Assembly: GCF_030012985.1 (NCBI RefSeq)
Contig: NZ_CP120233.1
Location: forward strand, 1,719,001-1,783,000
DNA length: 64,000 nt
Reading direction: 5' to 3'
Source: Microbulbifer sp. VAAF005
GTDB lineage: Bacteria > Pseudomonadota > Gammaproteobacteria > Pseudomonadales > Cellvibrionaceae
The stretch's first letter is position 1. Every line of letters starts with the position of its first letter. The translations under genes were made by a program, and so were the position numbers. Positions 1 through 8,513 of the stretch are shown in pieces. Under the pieces are notes generated by a model, which was given only the letters and a program-made list of their open reading frames with translations, was not told where the DNA came from and ran no database searches.

Positions 1-43
1 GATTAGGCCACAAAGTATTGTCACTGGAAGGAGGAGACGGTAA

Positions 44-2389
44 TCAGTTCGCATTATTTAGTTCCTTGTCGGTACGAAATTGCAGGTTCGACGTACGTGT
101 CCTGCGCATAAAGGTTAGAACCAAGGCCGGTAGTAATATCAAGTCAAACACCAATGCCAACACAATAGACATCCCCGTGAGCATACCCATCTGGGCATTT
201 TTCTCGAACGCCGAGGTCGACAATAGAAGGAAGCCTATCACTAGCAGCATTGAGCTAATCACGATCCCACCCATAGTCTTACTAATGGTTTCGCTTACGC
301 TATCTTCAGGACTGAGCCCCCGCTTTAGACCGTTGACATACTGATAGAGGAAGTGAACTGTATCATCGACGATTATGCCGATCGCCATTGCCGACACCCC
401 AGCCAGCCCCATTGAGATTTGACCATTAACGAGATACCAAAATCCAAATGCTGCCGCGACTGGAAGCAGGTTTGGAACCAAGCTCAATAGACCAATATCG
501 AGTGAGCGGAATACCAGCATCAACGTCAATGAAATCACCACAAACGCTAGCGAGGCACCTTCAAGGAGACTTACAATATTTGATTGACCAATGTGGGAAA
601 AAATCACTGCGGGACTGCTGTGATAGATATCAATGGAGCGAGGTTGGTTTTGCAATAACCACTCTTCGACCCGTTTTTCAAAAGCAATTAAGCCCACCGA
701 GCTTAGATTCTTTAATCGTGCAGTCAGTTTCACCGAGGATTTATTCAAATTCACCTGATGGGTCACATCACGACCAAACGGCAACGACATCTCGTATAGC
801 AGGAACTGCTGTGCAGCGGTAATTGTATCGCCAGGTAACCGGTAAGAGTCCTCATCACCACCATTCATCAAACGGTTAAGATCCTTGATTCGGTGCAGGG
901 GGCTTGCAGTTGTAAAAACTTCTGGCTGCTCATGTAGCCAGTCATCGAATGTATCAAGAAACTGTAAAAACTCTGGCTGAAACATACCGTTCTGCTCTGG
1001 TACCGAGAGCGAGTAATCGATTGTATAAATACCAGAAAAGTGGCGATCGATACGTTCAGAATCAGCACGGAAGGGCTGCGACTCATCAAAATAGCGGATT
1101 AAATCATCGTTTAATTGATTCAATGGACTGAGTGCAGCGACGCATAGGGACAAAGGTAGCATTAGCCACAATATCCGCTGGCGGTAAGCGATAACCCAGC
1201 CTGACAACAAAGCCATGCGATTAATCAGTCGGTTGGCACCTGTTTCCCGCGTTGAAAAACGAATACGCAGCAGAAGCTGTGGTAGAACCGTCAACGACAA
1301 AAGTAGCGAGAAGAGCACACCTAAGGCAACTATATTGCCAAGATCTCGAAACGGCGGTGAGTCACTGAAATTCATCGCCAGAAAACCGATAATAGTAGTG
1401 ACATGGCTCACCGCAATCGGCTTGAGATTGCGCCGGTAGGATTGCAAGACTGCTTCTTCACGAGAAACACCACTGCGTATCTGGCGCTGAATATAGCTGA
1501 GGATGTGGATGGCCGACGCTACTATCACCGTGAACATGATGATTGGAGCCGATACTGATGGCGCAGACAATTGAATACCGAGCCAACCAGCTAGACCCAA
1601 AGACCCTAGCAGTGCCAACACTACTACCGTCAAAATAGCGCCACCTGCAGCAGGTGATCCGAGAATTAGAGCAGCGCTGACCAGCACAAAAAGGATCATC
1701 AACGGTATCAGCGTGATGAAGTCTTTTTTTGCCGCCTGGAAAAAGGCACCGTTCATCTCCACCACACCGGTGACAAAAAAACGATGATCCGGATATTCCA
1801 TCTTGAATGACTTAATCAATTCATCGACAGCACCGGTAACGGCTAGCACTTCGGCCTTATGGTCTAACCCTGGCAACCGAATGGTCGCATTGATCGCGGT
1901 AAATCGTCCGTTCTTACTAACCAAATTGCCAACCAAGTCCCTCTCACTACTAGCGGCAGTTTCAATAAAGGCGATCCTTTGCGGCGTCAATTCGTCAAGC
2001 TCGTAGACGAACTCCTCAATCAAAATATCATCGTCTTCAGCAGAGCTATAGGGGAAGTTCGTTAGCGAATCTACTCGAGAGACATGGGCCGTCCGCCACA
2101 ACGCGCGTGTCATTTCATGTATAAGGCTCAGAGTACGCTGGTTGTAGATGTTGTCATCCACCGGTTCAATCATGATGAACACGTTATCAGTCGTGCTATA
2201 AGTATCTTGCATCTGCTCCAAGCGCAGTAGGTCACGATCGTTATCATCGAAGAAAACGCGATAATCACTGGCCAGCCCCATCCGTTTTAGGCCAACAGCC
2301 GACATCAATGTGAGCAACAGCACCAGCGCTAATAGCCACTTACTGGCGCCAGAGCGAATGATCCAATCGGTCTTTATATTTTTGTTCAA
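44..2389 (-). CDS. MMPL/RND-family lipid exporter
   Basis: Predicted inner-membrane exporter of the RND superfamily (MMPL / SSD type), 781 aa. One hydrophobic segment lies near residues 15-35. A large periplasmic loop follows, then a block of membrane segments. The architecture repeats in the second half, where GIIVDDTVHFLYQY gives the acidic motif of the proton-relay helix. The family moves lipids and hydrophobic metabolites with proton-motive force. The start is a TTG whose bases overlap the TGA stop of the upstream monooxygenase gene (TTGA), with an AAGGAAA Shine-Dalgarno; the first internal ATG would cut into the first membrane helix. It is the last gene of the 8242-44 operon, which makes export of the operon's lipid product its likely job. 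The substrate cannot be read from sequence. Bases 1-43 show nothing assignable. Confidence 0.88.
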   Translation of the reverse strand: MNKNIKTDWIIRSGASKWLLALVLLLTLMSAVGLKRMGLASDYRVFFDDNDRDLLRLEQMQDTYSTTDNVFIMIEPVDDNIYNQRTLSLIHEMTRALWRTAHVSRVDSLTNFPYSSAEDDDILIEEFVYELDELTPQRIAFIETAASSERDLVGNLVSKNGRFTAINATIRLPGLDHKAEVLAVTGAVDELIKSFKMEYPDHRFFVTGVVEMNGAFFQAAKKDFITLIPLMILFVLVSAALILGSPAAGGAILTVVVLALLGSLGLAGWLGIQLSAPSVSAPIIMFTVIVASAIHILSYIQRQIRSGVSREEAVLQSYRRNLKPIAVSHVTTIIGFLAMNFSDSPPFRDLGNIVALGVLFSLLLSLTVLPQLLLRIRFSTRETGANRLINRMALLSGWVIAYRQRILWLMLPLSLCVAALSPLNQLNDDLIRYFDESQPFRADSERIDRHFSGIYTIDYSLSVPEQNGMFQPEFLQFLDTFDDWLHEQPEVFTTASPLHRIKDLNRLMNGGDEDSYRLPGDTITAAQQFLLYEMSLPFGRDVTHQVNLNKSSVKLTARLKNLSSVGLIAFEKRVEEWLLQNQPRSIDIYHSSPAVIFSHIGQSNIVSLLEGASLAFVVISLTLMLVFRSLDIGLLSLVPNLLPVAAAFGFWYLVNGQISMGLAGVSAMAIGIIVDDTVHFLYQYVNGLKRGLSPEDSVSETISKTMGGIVISSMLLVIGFLLLSTSAFEKNAQMGMLTGMSIVLALVFDLILLPALVLTFMRRTRTSNLQFRTDKELNNAN

Positions 2390-3453
2390 GGTATTTCTTT
2401 CCTTTCGGATAAAAAGGCTCGCAGCGGCACCATTACTCGCTCTACATCCTTCTCAACCCCCATTACCAGCTCCGACGCTCGACAACTAAGCCATTTACGT
2501 CCCACTAAGAAAAGCCCAGGCTCTGGAGTCCTTCCATAGTTTTCAATGAAGCCCCTCTCATCGACACAGTGCGGCAACTTTAGCCAGCTCGTTCGGTCGC
2601 AATAGCCTGTTGCCCAAATCACTGTATCTATGTCATGCCAACCGACGGAGTCGAAACGGATTTGACGGCCAGAGCACTCCAAAGCACGGCCAACAATCTT
2701 TACGCCTTTAGCCTTCAGCCGTCTATTGTTGTATTCACCACAGGGGACAGGGTTACGCTTTTTTAATATCTTCGCGATGAGGCTGTTCTTATCGGCGGAA
2801 AGGATACGCAAGCGATCAAGCCACCAAAAAATATCACGTCCGAACAAACGGTTGGGAGGCAGGCCACGTGGGGAACCCGTGGCCAAAAACACATTGCAAC
2901 GTCCCGCTAGCCGGTCCACGATCTGACGCCCAGTAGCACCATCCCCAATAACGGCAACAGTGTGGCCATCAGAAATGACATCGGTTGAGGCGAGACTACC
3001 GTCTAGTTGCTGCACCTCTCCAGCAAGTTGGGAACTTATCGCCGGCACCTGGGGTATCTGATTAGCACCAGTTGCATTGACGATACTGGTGGCGAGCAGA
3101 GACGTGCCGTCGGCAAGGTCGACCTGAAAACTGCCGTTCGAAAGGCGATCGAGACCAACAACTTCACAGCCTTCTCGAACCTGAAGATCAAAGTGGCCTG
3201 CATAGCTGACCAAATAATCAGCTATTTCTACTGTAGTCGGGAAGCCCTCAGGATCGCCCGGAAAGGCTAGTCCTGGCAGGGCACAGAATTGACGTGAAGT
3301 GAATAGCTTCATACCTTCGAGCCGGTTACGCCAAACGTCGCCAATACTATCCCGTTCAAGCAGAAGGTAGTTGAGATCAGCCTGCTGCAGCATTCGTGCG
3401 GTGTGAAGACCGAACTGGCCTCCACCGATAACTATGCAATCAAGTCGCGACAT
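2386..3453 (-). CDS. FAD/NAD(P)H-dependent monooxygenase-like enzyme
   Basis: Two-dinucleotide-binding flavoenzyme of the FMO / YUCCA-like type, 355 aa. An FAD Rossmann motif (IVIGGGQFG) sits at the N-terminus and a second, NADPH-type motif (VAVIGDGATG) near residue 165. An ATG motif (NATGANQIP) follows the first half, and WATGYCDRTSW lies in the C-terminal part, as in FMO-family proteins. Expected reaction: NADPH- and O2-dependent hydroxylation or heteroatom (N or S) oxidation of a small molecule. The ATG at 3453 overlaps the TGA of the carrier-protein gene (TGATG) and has GGAG 8 nt upstream, so the two are translationally coupled. A TTG three bases earlier is less likely. In this operon it plausibly tailors the carrier-bound or released acyl product; the substrate is unknown. 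Confidence 0.82.
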   Translation of the reverse strand: MSRLDCIVIGGGQFGLHTARMLQQADLNYLLLERDSIGDVWRNRLEGMKLFTSRQFCALPGLAFPGDPEGFPTTVEIADYLVSYAGHFDLQVREGCEVVGLDRLSNGSFQVDLADGTSLLATSIVNATGANQIPQVPAISSQLAGEVQQLDGSLASTDVISDGHTVAVIGDGATGRQIVDRLAGRCNVFLATGSPRGLPPNRLFGRDIFWWLDRLRILSADKNSLIAKILKKRNPVPCGEYNNRRLKAKGVKIVGRALECSGRQIRFDSVGWHDIDTVIWATGYCDRTSWLKLPHCVDERGFIENYGRTPEPGLFLVGRKWLSCRASELVMGVEKDVERVMVPLRAFLSERKEIP

Positions 3454-3725
3454 CAACTGCGCTCCAAAGCTGTTCTTGAAAAATTCTTTTCGAGATGTGC
3501 CACAAGAGCGTTAATCGTTGGGTAGTCGAAGGCTAGCGTCGGATCGATGTCAACAGAGAGGTGGTCCTCCACCATAGTCGATAGCTGGACATGGTCTGCC
3601 GAGTCTAGACCTAGACTTGAGAAAGAGGTGTCACTGTGCTTATCAATCGAAAATTCTGGTGTCTTAGCAGCGATAAAATCTGTGATCTGTTCCACCAGGT
3701 TTTTCATTCTAAATTCATTCGTCAT
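3453..3725 (-). CDS. Acyl carrier protein
   Basis: Small acidic carrier protein, 90 aa, with the phosphopantetheine attachment motif LGLDSADH (Ser42). The four-helix ACP pattern is visible: the motif is followed by an acidic helix and a C-terminal LVAHLEKNF helix. ATG start with AGGA 8 nt upstream. It lies 21 nt downstream of the fatty acyl-AMP ligase gene and overlaps the monooxygenase gene by one base, so it is the obvious acceptor for the acyl-adenylate made by that ligase. It needs activation by a phosphopantetheinyl transferase that is not in this window. It is distinct from housekeeping AcpP, which normally sits next to fab genes. Confidence 0.9.
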   Translation of the reverse strand: MTNEFRMKNLVEQITDFIAAKTPEFSIDKHSDTSFSSLGLDSADHVQLSTMVEDHLSVDIDPTLAFDYPTINALVAHLEKNFSRTALERS

Positions 3726-3746
3726 CTTATATTTCCTATCAACGGT

Positions 3747-5456
3747 TCATGCGAGCTGCGCCTCTTCGGCTGCAATCAGATCCCTGCAGGCAGTCCTACG
3801 AACTTTGCCGCTGGTGGTTTTCGGAATACCGCCAGGCTTGACCAGCAAAAGCTGGTCGAGGGCGACATCATGTGCCAACATCACTGCCTCACGCAGCTCC
3901 TGTCGGAGTTCATCGTGGTTTCGGTTAAGAAAGGCGTGGCGGCGAATCTCAACAATGGCTGCCAGTCGGTTTTGGCCATTGCTATCCACAGTGAAAACCG
4001 AGGCTCCGTTATTGCCTGCCGCATCAGGATGGTCACTACAGGTACGTTCAATATCGTATGGATAAAGGTTGCGGCCGCGCAGGATTAACATTTCCTTAAT
4101 CCGCCCGGTGATATACAACTTATTGTCACGGACGAAGCCCATGTCCCCGGTTTTGAGGTAATAATGACCGTCGCAGGGCGATATACGAGCACCGAATTGC
4201 TGCTTACTAATCTCAAGGTTGTTAAGATAACCTTGTGCTATTGAGGCACCACTAATCCATATCTCACCAATACAACCCTCATCTGCTAGCCGGCCACTCT
4301 CCGGATCAACAACCTTCAAAATCATCCTTGGCGTGATACGACCGCAGCTAACCACTTGACGCCCCTCACCAGTAGATTGCAGTCGACCAGAGTCAAATGC
4401 TGCGGGATCGAAAGCCAGGGTTTCAATGCCTACGCCTTTCGGTCCTCCAGAGACAAACAAAGTGGTTTCAGCCATGCCGTAGCAGGGAAAGAAAGCAGTA
4501 GAGGAAAAACCGTAAGGCTGGAAACGTTCAGCAAATATCCTCATAGTGTCGGCGCTGACAGGCTCAGAGCCATTCAAAGCCACCTTCCAGCAACTCAGGT
4601 CTAATCCCGATAAGTCCTCTCGCTCACCTATGAACTTGATGCAGTGCTCATAGCCAAAATTAGGTGCAGCAGAGCTATGAATTCGATAGTGAGATATCAA
4701 TTCTAACCACCGGCGTGGACGCTGAACGAACTTCATCGGTGGCATGAAGACGTAGGTACCACCAAGGAACAATGGCTGCAGCATATGGCCTATCAGTCCC
4801 ATATCGTGGAACTGTGGCAGCCAGCCGCCAGCAATTACACCTTCGCGGTGGCCACACGCCTGCTGGATAGCCAATTGGTTATCGATAATGTTGGCGTGAC
4901 TTACCATCACACCTTTGGGTAGATCAGTAGAGCCTGAGGTGTACTGAACAAACGCCAACTCATCTGGAGCCGGAAGAGGTAACTCTACATCTTTAGCAGC
5001 ACCAACCTGCTGCTCATCAATCCAGGCCTGGTCGCCCAAATTAATCGCCGGTAATTCTGCTAATTGCTCAAATAGCTGTTCACGAGTCTCAGCGGTCGTC
5101 AGAATGGCTTTGGTCTTTGCATCACCAAGAATACGAACAGTGCGCTCTAATTGCTGAGCATTGCGACTCAGGTTCAGGGGTACAGCAATGACGCCAGCCG
5201 CGAGGCAGGCGAGGAAGTTGACCACAAAATCAAGACCAGCAGGGAAAAGCAGAGCAAGCGGCTGGCCTCTATATCCGCGCTCGACTAACAGTCGGGCCCG
5301 TTCCAGTACCTGCTGATTCAGTTCACCGTAACTCAGCGATAGAGCACTATCAGGCCCATGAGGCTGGAATACGCAGGCGGTACGGCTAGGCTCATTAACC
5401 ACGTGTCGGGCGAACTGATCCATGAAGCGCTGAGCTGGAAAAATCTTATCCGTCAT
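3747..5456 (-). CDS. Fatty acyl-AMP ligase (FAAL)
   Basis: ANL-superfamily adenylating enzyme, 569 aa, of the FAAL / FadD32-like subgroup. Motifs in order: FVQYTSGSTDLPKGVMVSH (ATP/AMP loop), VALNGSEPV, YGMAETTLFVSGG (FAAL-style, not the YGxTE of acyl-CoA synthetases), the TGDMGF hinge region with GRIKEMLILRGRN, and the C-terminal catalytic lysine in TTSGKVRR. FAALs activate a free fatty acid as acyl-AMP and pass it to a carrier protein rather than to CoA. The ACP gene 21 nt downstream fits this exactly. ATG start with GAGGAG about 9 nt upstream; it begins 12 nt after the cysteine desulfurase stop. Acyl chain length is not predictable by eye. Confidence 0.92.
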   Translation of the reverse strand: MTDKIFPAQRFMDQFARHVVNEPSRTACVFQPHGPDSALSLSYGELNQQVLERARLLVERGYRGQPLALLFPAGLDFVVNFLACLAAGVIAVPLNLSRNAQQLERTVRILGDAKTKAILTTAETREQLFEQLAELPAINLGDQAWIDEQQVGAAKDVELPLPAPDELAFVQYTSGSTDLPKGVMVSHANIIDNQLAIQQACGHREGVIAGGWLPQFHDMGLIGHMLQPLFLGGTYVFMPPMKFVQRPRRWLELISHYRIHSSAAPNFGYEHCIKFIGEREDLSGLDLSCWKVALNGSEPVSADTMRIFAERFQPYGFSSTAFFPCYGMAETTLFVSGGPKGVGIETLAFDPAAFDSGRLQSTGEGRQVVSCGRITPRMILKVVDPESGRLADEGCIGEIWISGASIAQGYLNNLEISKQQFGARISPCDGHYYLKTGDMGFVRDNKLYITGRIKEMLILRGRNLYPYDIERTCSDHPDAAGNNGASVFTVDSNGQNRLAAIVEIRRHAFLNRNHDELRQELREAVMLAHDVALDQLLLVKPGGIPKTTSGKVRRTACRDLIAAEEAQLA

Positions 5457-5468
5457 GAGCCCAACTCC

Positions 5469-6650
5469 TCACCCTTTAAAGCTCATGCTTTTGAGCTGTG
5501 CCACGCACCGCTGCAATGAATCAACAAAACGATCTATATCATCAAGGCTGGTAAAGCGGCCGAAGCTAATCCTGATCGCACTTTGTATTTCTTCATCACT
5601 TAGCCCCATTCCTTGTAATACAGGCGATAGTTGACGGGTCTTGTTGTTACTGCATGCAGAGCCAATCGACACCACAATCCCATCTTTCTTTTCCATTAAC
5701 AGAGCAAGCGCCTCACCCCGAATGCCTGGAATCGATAGGTTTAAGGTATTGGAAATCGCCCCCTCATAATGACTAGCACCATTGATATGTGTTTCGATAG
5801 AGGATTTGCCAAGCTGTTCGATCAAGTGCTGTTTGCACTTCAGACAGTGATGATCCCAGTACTCAAGCTCCCTGCGACATTCGTCAGCAGCCTCACCGAG
5901 TCCGGCGATAGCGACCAAATTCTCGGTACCAGAGCGCATTGCCATCTCTTGTCCACCACCATGAATCAAGGGAGATATGCGATCTATATTCTGGATATAT
6001 AGGCCGCCAATACCCTTGGGACCATAGAATTTGTGTGCGGAAAAAGAAACAAAATCAGCACCTAATGCCTCGACATCAAGAGGCCGCTTACCTACTGCTT
6101 GCACTGCGTCGACATGGAACGGAATGCCTCGGGAGCGGGTCAGCCTTGCCACCTGATCCACAGGTTGAATAACGCCGGTTTCATTGTTCGCATACATCAT
6201 GGAAATCAATCTGGTGTCAGGCCGGATAGCTTCAGCGACAGCCTCAAAACTGACGGCGCCACTCGGTCCCGGCTTCAAGCAGGTGACTTCGAATCCGAAT
6301 TGGTGGGCGCAGTATCGGATAGTTTCTAGAACTGAAGGGTGCTCAATCGCCGTGGTTAGGATATGGCCGGCCCTACCCAGGTCGTTCATCAGGCTTCCTT
6401 TAATAGCCCAGTTATTGGCTTCAGAACCGCCGGAGGTAAAGAAAACTTTTTCCGGCGCGGTACCCAGTAGGCTAGCGACATGGGTCTTTGCTCGCTGGAT
6501 TAGCTCACGATTACTGGTCGAAGGAAGCGTACGCCCCGATGGATTAGCAAAGAGCCGAAGCGCAGAGGACATAGCCGTAGCTACAGCCTCCGACACCGGG
6601 GTTGTGGCGTTGTAGTCGAAGTAACCCTCAATCGAGTGAGCATTTGTCAT
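5469..6650 (-). CDS. Cysteine desulfurase (NifS/IscS-like)
   Basis: PLP-dependent class V aminotransferase-fold enzyme, 393 aa from the ATG at 6650. Visible residues are His104 (EHPSV), Asp181 and Gln184 (HVDAVQAVG), the PLP lysine Lys207 (SFSAHKFYGPKG) and the persulfide-forming Cys333 (SIGSACSNN) in a mobile loop. It strips sulfur from cysteine and holds it as persulfide. The start is fixed by GGAGG 8 nt upstream and by an ATGA overlap with the stop of the IscU-like gene; an earlier TTG at 6668 is less likely. The pair lies inside a lipid operon without hscA, hscB, fdx or iscR. It may therefore supply sulfur or a cluster to this pathway rather than serve general Fe-S assembly. That last point is inference. 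Confidence 0.92.
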   Translation of the reverse strand: MTNAHSIEGYFDYNATTPVSEAVATAMSSALRLFANPSGRTLPSTSNRELIQRAKTHVASLLGTAPEKVFFTSGGSEANNWAIKGSLMNDLGRAGHILTTAIEHPSVLETIRYCAHQFGFEVTCLKPGPSGAVSFEAVAEAIRPDTRLISMMYANNETGVIQPVDQVARLTRSRGIPFHVDAVQAVGKRPLDVEALGADFVSFSAHKFYGPKGIGGLYIQNIDRISPLIHGGGQEMAMRSGTENLVAIAGLGEAADECRRELEYWDHHCLKCKQHLIEQLGKSSIETHINGASHYEGAISNTLNLSIPGIRGEALALLMEKKDGIVVSIGSACSNNKTRQLSPVLQGMGLSDEEIQSAIRISFGRFTSLDDIDRFVDSLQRCVAQLKSMSFKG

Positions 6651-7027
6651 GGCATCACCTCCCGACAATCTTTGCCAACTAAGCTCAGCAACCTATGATG
6701 AAGCTGCTGCAAAATCTCAACACAATGGTGTTGTGATGGCTCTAGTTCACCAAGCATGCCTTCTATTTCGCTACTTGTTCTCCCGGCAAGCTGTTCCGGT
6801 GCCAACCCCTCAAGCGAGGCACAGAAAATGTTGGCCGTCGCCACCGAAGTAGCGCAGCCCCAAGCTCTAAAGCGAGCACTGTCAATCAGTCCATTGGTGA
6901 TGTTGATCTGAACGCGAATCCGATCTCCACATACTGGATTGCCAATTTCATATTCGTAATTGGGTTCGTTGATATCACCGACATGAGCCGGGTCGGAAAA
7001 GTTGTCAATGATGATGTCGTTGTACAT
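6647..7027 (-). CDS. IscU/NifU-N-like Fe-S scaffold protein
   Basis: Scaffold protein of 126 aa with the complete IscU ligand set: Cys33 and Asp35 (NPVCGDR), Cys58 (AWGCATS) and His101-Cys102 (QHHCVE). Overall length matches IscU and the NifU N-terminal domain. It would receive sulfur from the cysteine desulfurase encoded immediately downstream and build or hold a [2Fe-2S] cluster, or act as a persulfide relay. The ATG at 7027 has GGAG about 8 nt upstream; an upstream in-frame start at 7111 would overlap the acyl-protein synthetase gene and adds unrelated residues. The HHC pair replaces the usual LPPVKLHC neighbourhood, so it is divergent from housekeeping IscU. Confidence 0.9.
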   Translation of the reverse strand: MYNDIIIDNFSDPAHVGDINEPNYEYEIGNPVCGDRIRVQINITNGLIDSARFRAWGCATSVATANIFCASLEGLAPEQLAGRTSSEIEGMLGELEPSQHHCVEILQQLHHRLLSLVGKDCREVMP

Positions 7028-7055
7028 GTTGTAGCTCCATCTTGGACAGCTGTAA

Positions 7056-8242
7056 TTAGGCGACGACTGGACAACTGCCGCTAGCAGCCTGCTCTGCGTC
7101 CAAATCTTCAAGCCGCTTATCTAAATTAACCGCACAGCAACCAAATTCTTTTGACTCAGGTAGGCGCATTACATACTGCATGCGTTGACCACTTCTTCCC
7201 GAACGACTCGCTTCAGGCAACAGTCGCACCAAGTCCTCAGTAAGCATGAAACCAGGCGTCGAACGTGCGAGAGGGTCAAGAATTGCCAATTGGCCGGTCT
7301 GGCCCGGTTCGACCTCTCGATCTAGTTGTTTGGGGTCTCTTACCGAGAAATGAACGAAGGGGGAGACATGCTTGATTCCATACTCATCGTCAATAGCAAT
7401 GACATTGGATTCAACCAAGGCGTAGATGTCACGGATCTGGCTCTCTTCAACGCCCAAGTACTCGATACATTCACTGTTGAATTCTGCACGTGACAACATC
7501 TGGCCTGAGAAGCGCTTCCACCCCCAAGAGTGATGATGTAACTACTCTTATCGAGTTTAATTCGGGTGTTGGTAGCTTTGAGGTAGCTGATAAAACGATT
7601 GATCAGGAATGGAGGACCAATCAAATGGCGACTGAATTTATCATTCCAATCCTCAAGCTGTTCTAAGGCCTCTTCGGGCTTAAAAGATTCTTGCCGAACC
7701 ATGAATCTATGAGTGTCCAGCAGACCTGCGAGCATATTGAGGGCCTTGATCATGCCCATTTCAGGAATTTCCTCGGTTGAGGGGCAAAGATAAAGGCCGG
7801 CACCTTTGGAGATCTTTAGGAATTCGCGATACATCGAGTAAATCCCCAGCACCGCATTGTCAACGGTGTCCGCGCAGCGGCGCGAAACGCTGGGAATACC
7901 AGAGGTACCTGTGCTTCGCATTTCTAGCTCTACATCACGTAGGCTGACTGAAAGTAACTTATGGCTATCGTTTGATTTAAAAAGCTCAATGGGAATCAGA
8001 GGTATTTTGATCAGGTCAGCTGGAGTTGAGATCATATCCGGTGTCACTCCTTTGCTATCGCAAGCGGAGCGGAAAAAAGCATTGTTCTCATAGTGATAAG
8101 CGAATGCCTCATGGATCAAGCCTGTCTTGAAATCCAGTAAGTTATCCTCTGTCATCGAATAGAGTTCCGCCACAGATGACAGTGCCACCTTTAAAGGGTC
8201 TAACCCGTTTTCCTTGAGTATGTTTTGTAACTGTATCGACAT
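7056..8242 (-). CDS. LuxE-like acyl-protein synthetase (one frameshift in this sequence)
   Basis: Member of the LuxE / acyl-protein synthetase family, about 395 aa after repair of one frameshift. The N-terminal part contains the adenylate-binding motif RSTGTSGIPS. The C-terminal part (from RFSGQMLSR onward) contains EFGCCAV, which offers a cysteine for a possible acyl-enzyme. LuxE proteins activate a fatty acid as acyl-AMP and carry it on a cysteine to the LuxC reductase; no luxC is seen here. Reading frame breaks at the G5 run (C5 at 7521-7525 on the plus strand): one extra G restores TLGGG-WKRFSG continuity. The same kind of defect occurs in essential genes in this window, so the gene is probably intact. 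ATG at 8242 has GGAG 6-7 nt upstream; alternatives at 8254 (ATG) and 8275 (GTG) are weaker. First gene of the operon. Confidence 0.8.
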
Positions 8243-8435
8243 TTCAATCTCCATTTTTAAAGTCAAATAAGACACGGCCTCAATCGTCTATGCGGAGGCA
8301 TTTAGGCTATTTTTTTACTGTTTTAATCAAGCTGATATATATCAAAAAACTTAACAAAAACCTCAAAGCTTGAATTAAGAATGGTTTAAACATCAGAGAA
8401 TTTAGAACTCGACTGAAAGACCCATCCGGGAATCA

Positions 8436-8513
8436 TGCCGGGTAAACCTGCCGGGTAAATCTGCCGGGTAAATCTGCCGGGTAAATCTGCCGGGTAAATC
8501 TGCCGGGTAAATC
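8436..8513. repeat. Six-copy 13-bp tandem repeat
   Basis: Six head-to-tail copies of TGCCGGGTAAATC; the first copy reads TGCCGGGTAAACC. A degenerate half-copy (CCGGGAATCA) precedes them. The unit is GC-rich in an AT-rich stretch, and 13 is not a multiple of 3, so it is not coding. It lies about 190 bp upstream of the lipid operon start. It may be a minisatellite or a clustered binding site; function is unknown. Confidence 0.95.

Noticed and set aside
7056..7499. Separate gene for the C-terminal LuxE-like part
   Set aside because: It continues the family alignment without a gap once one G is restored, and 7499 has no good ribosome site.
8436..8513. Replication iterons
   Set aside because: No rep gene, DnaA boxes or partition genes lie nearby; the repeat alone does not support an origin.
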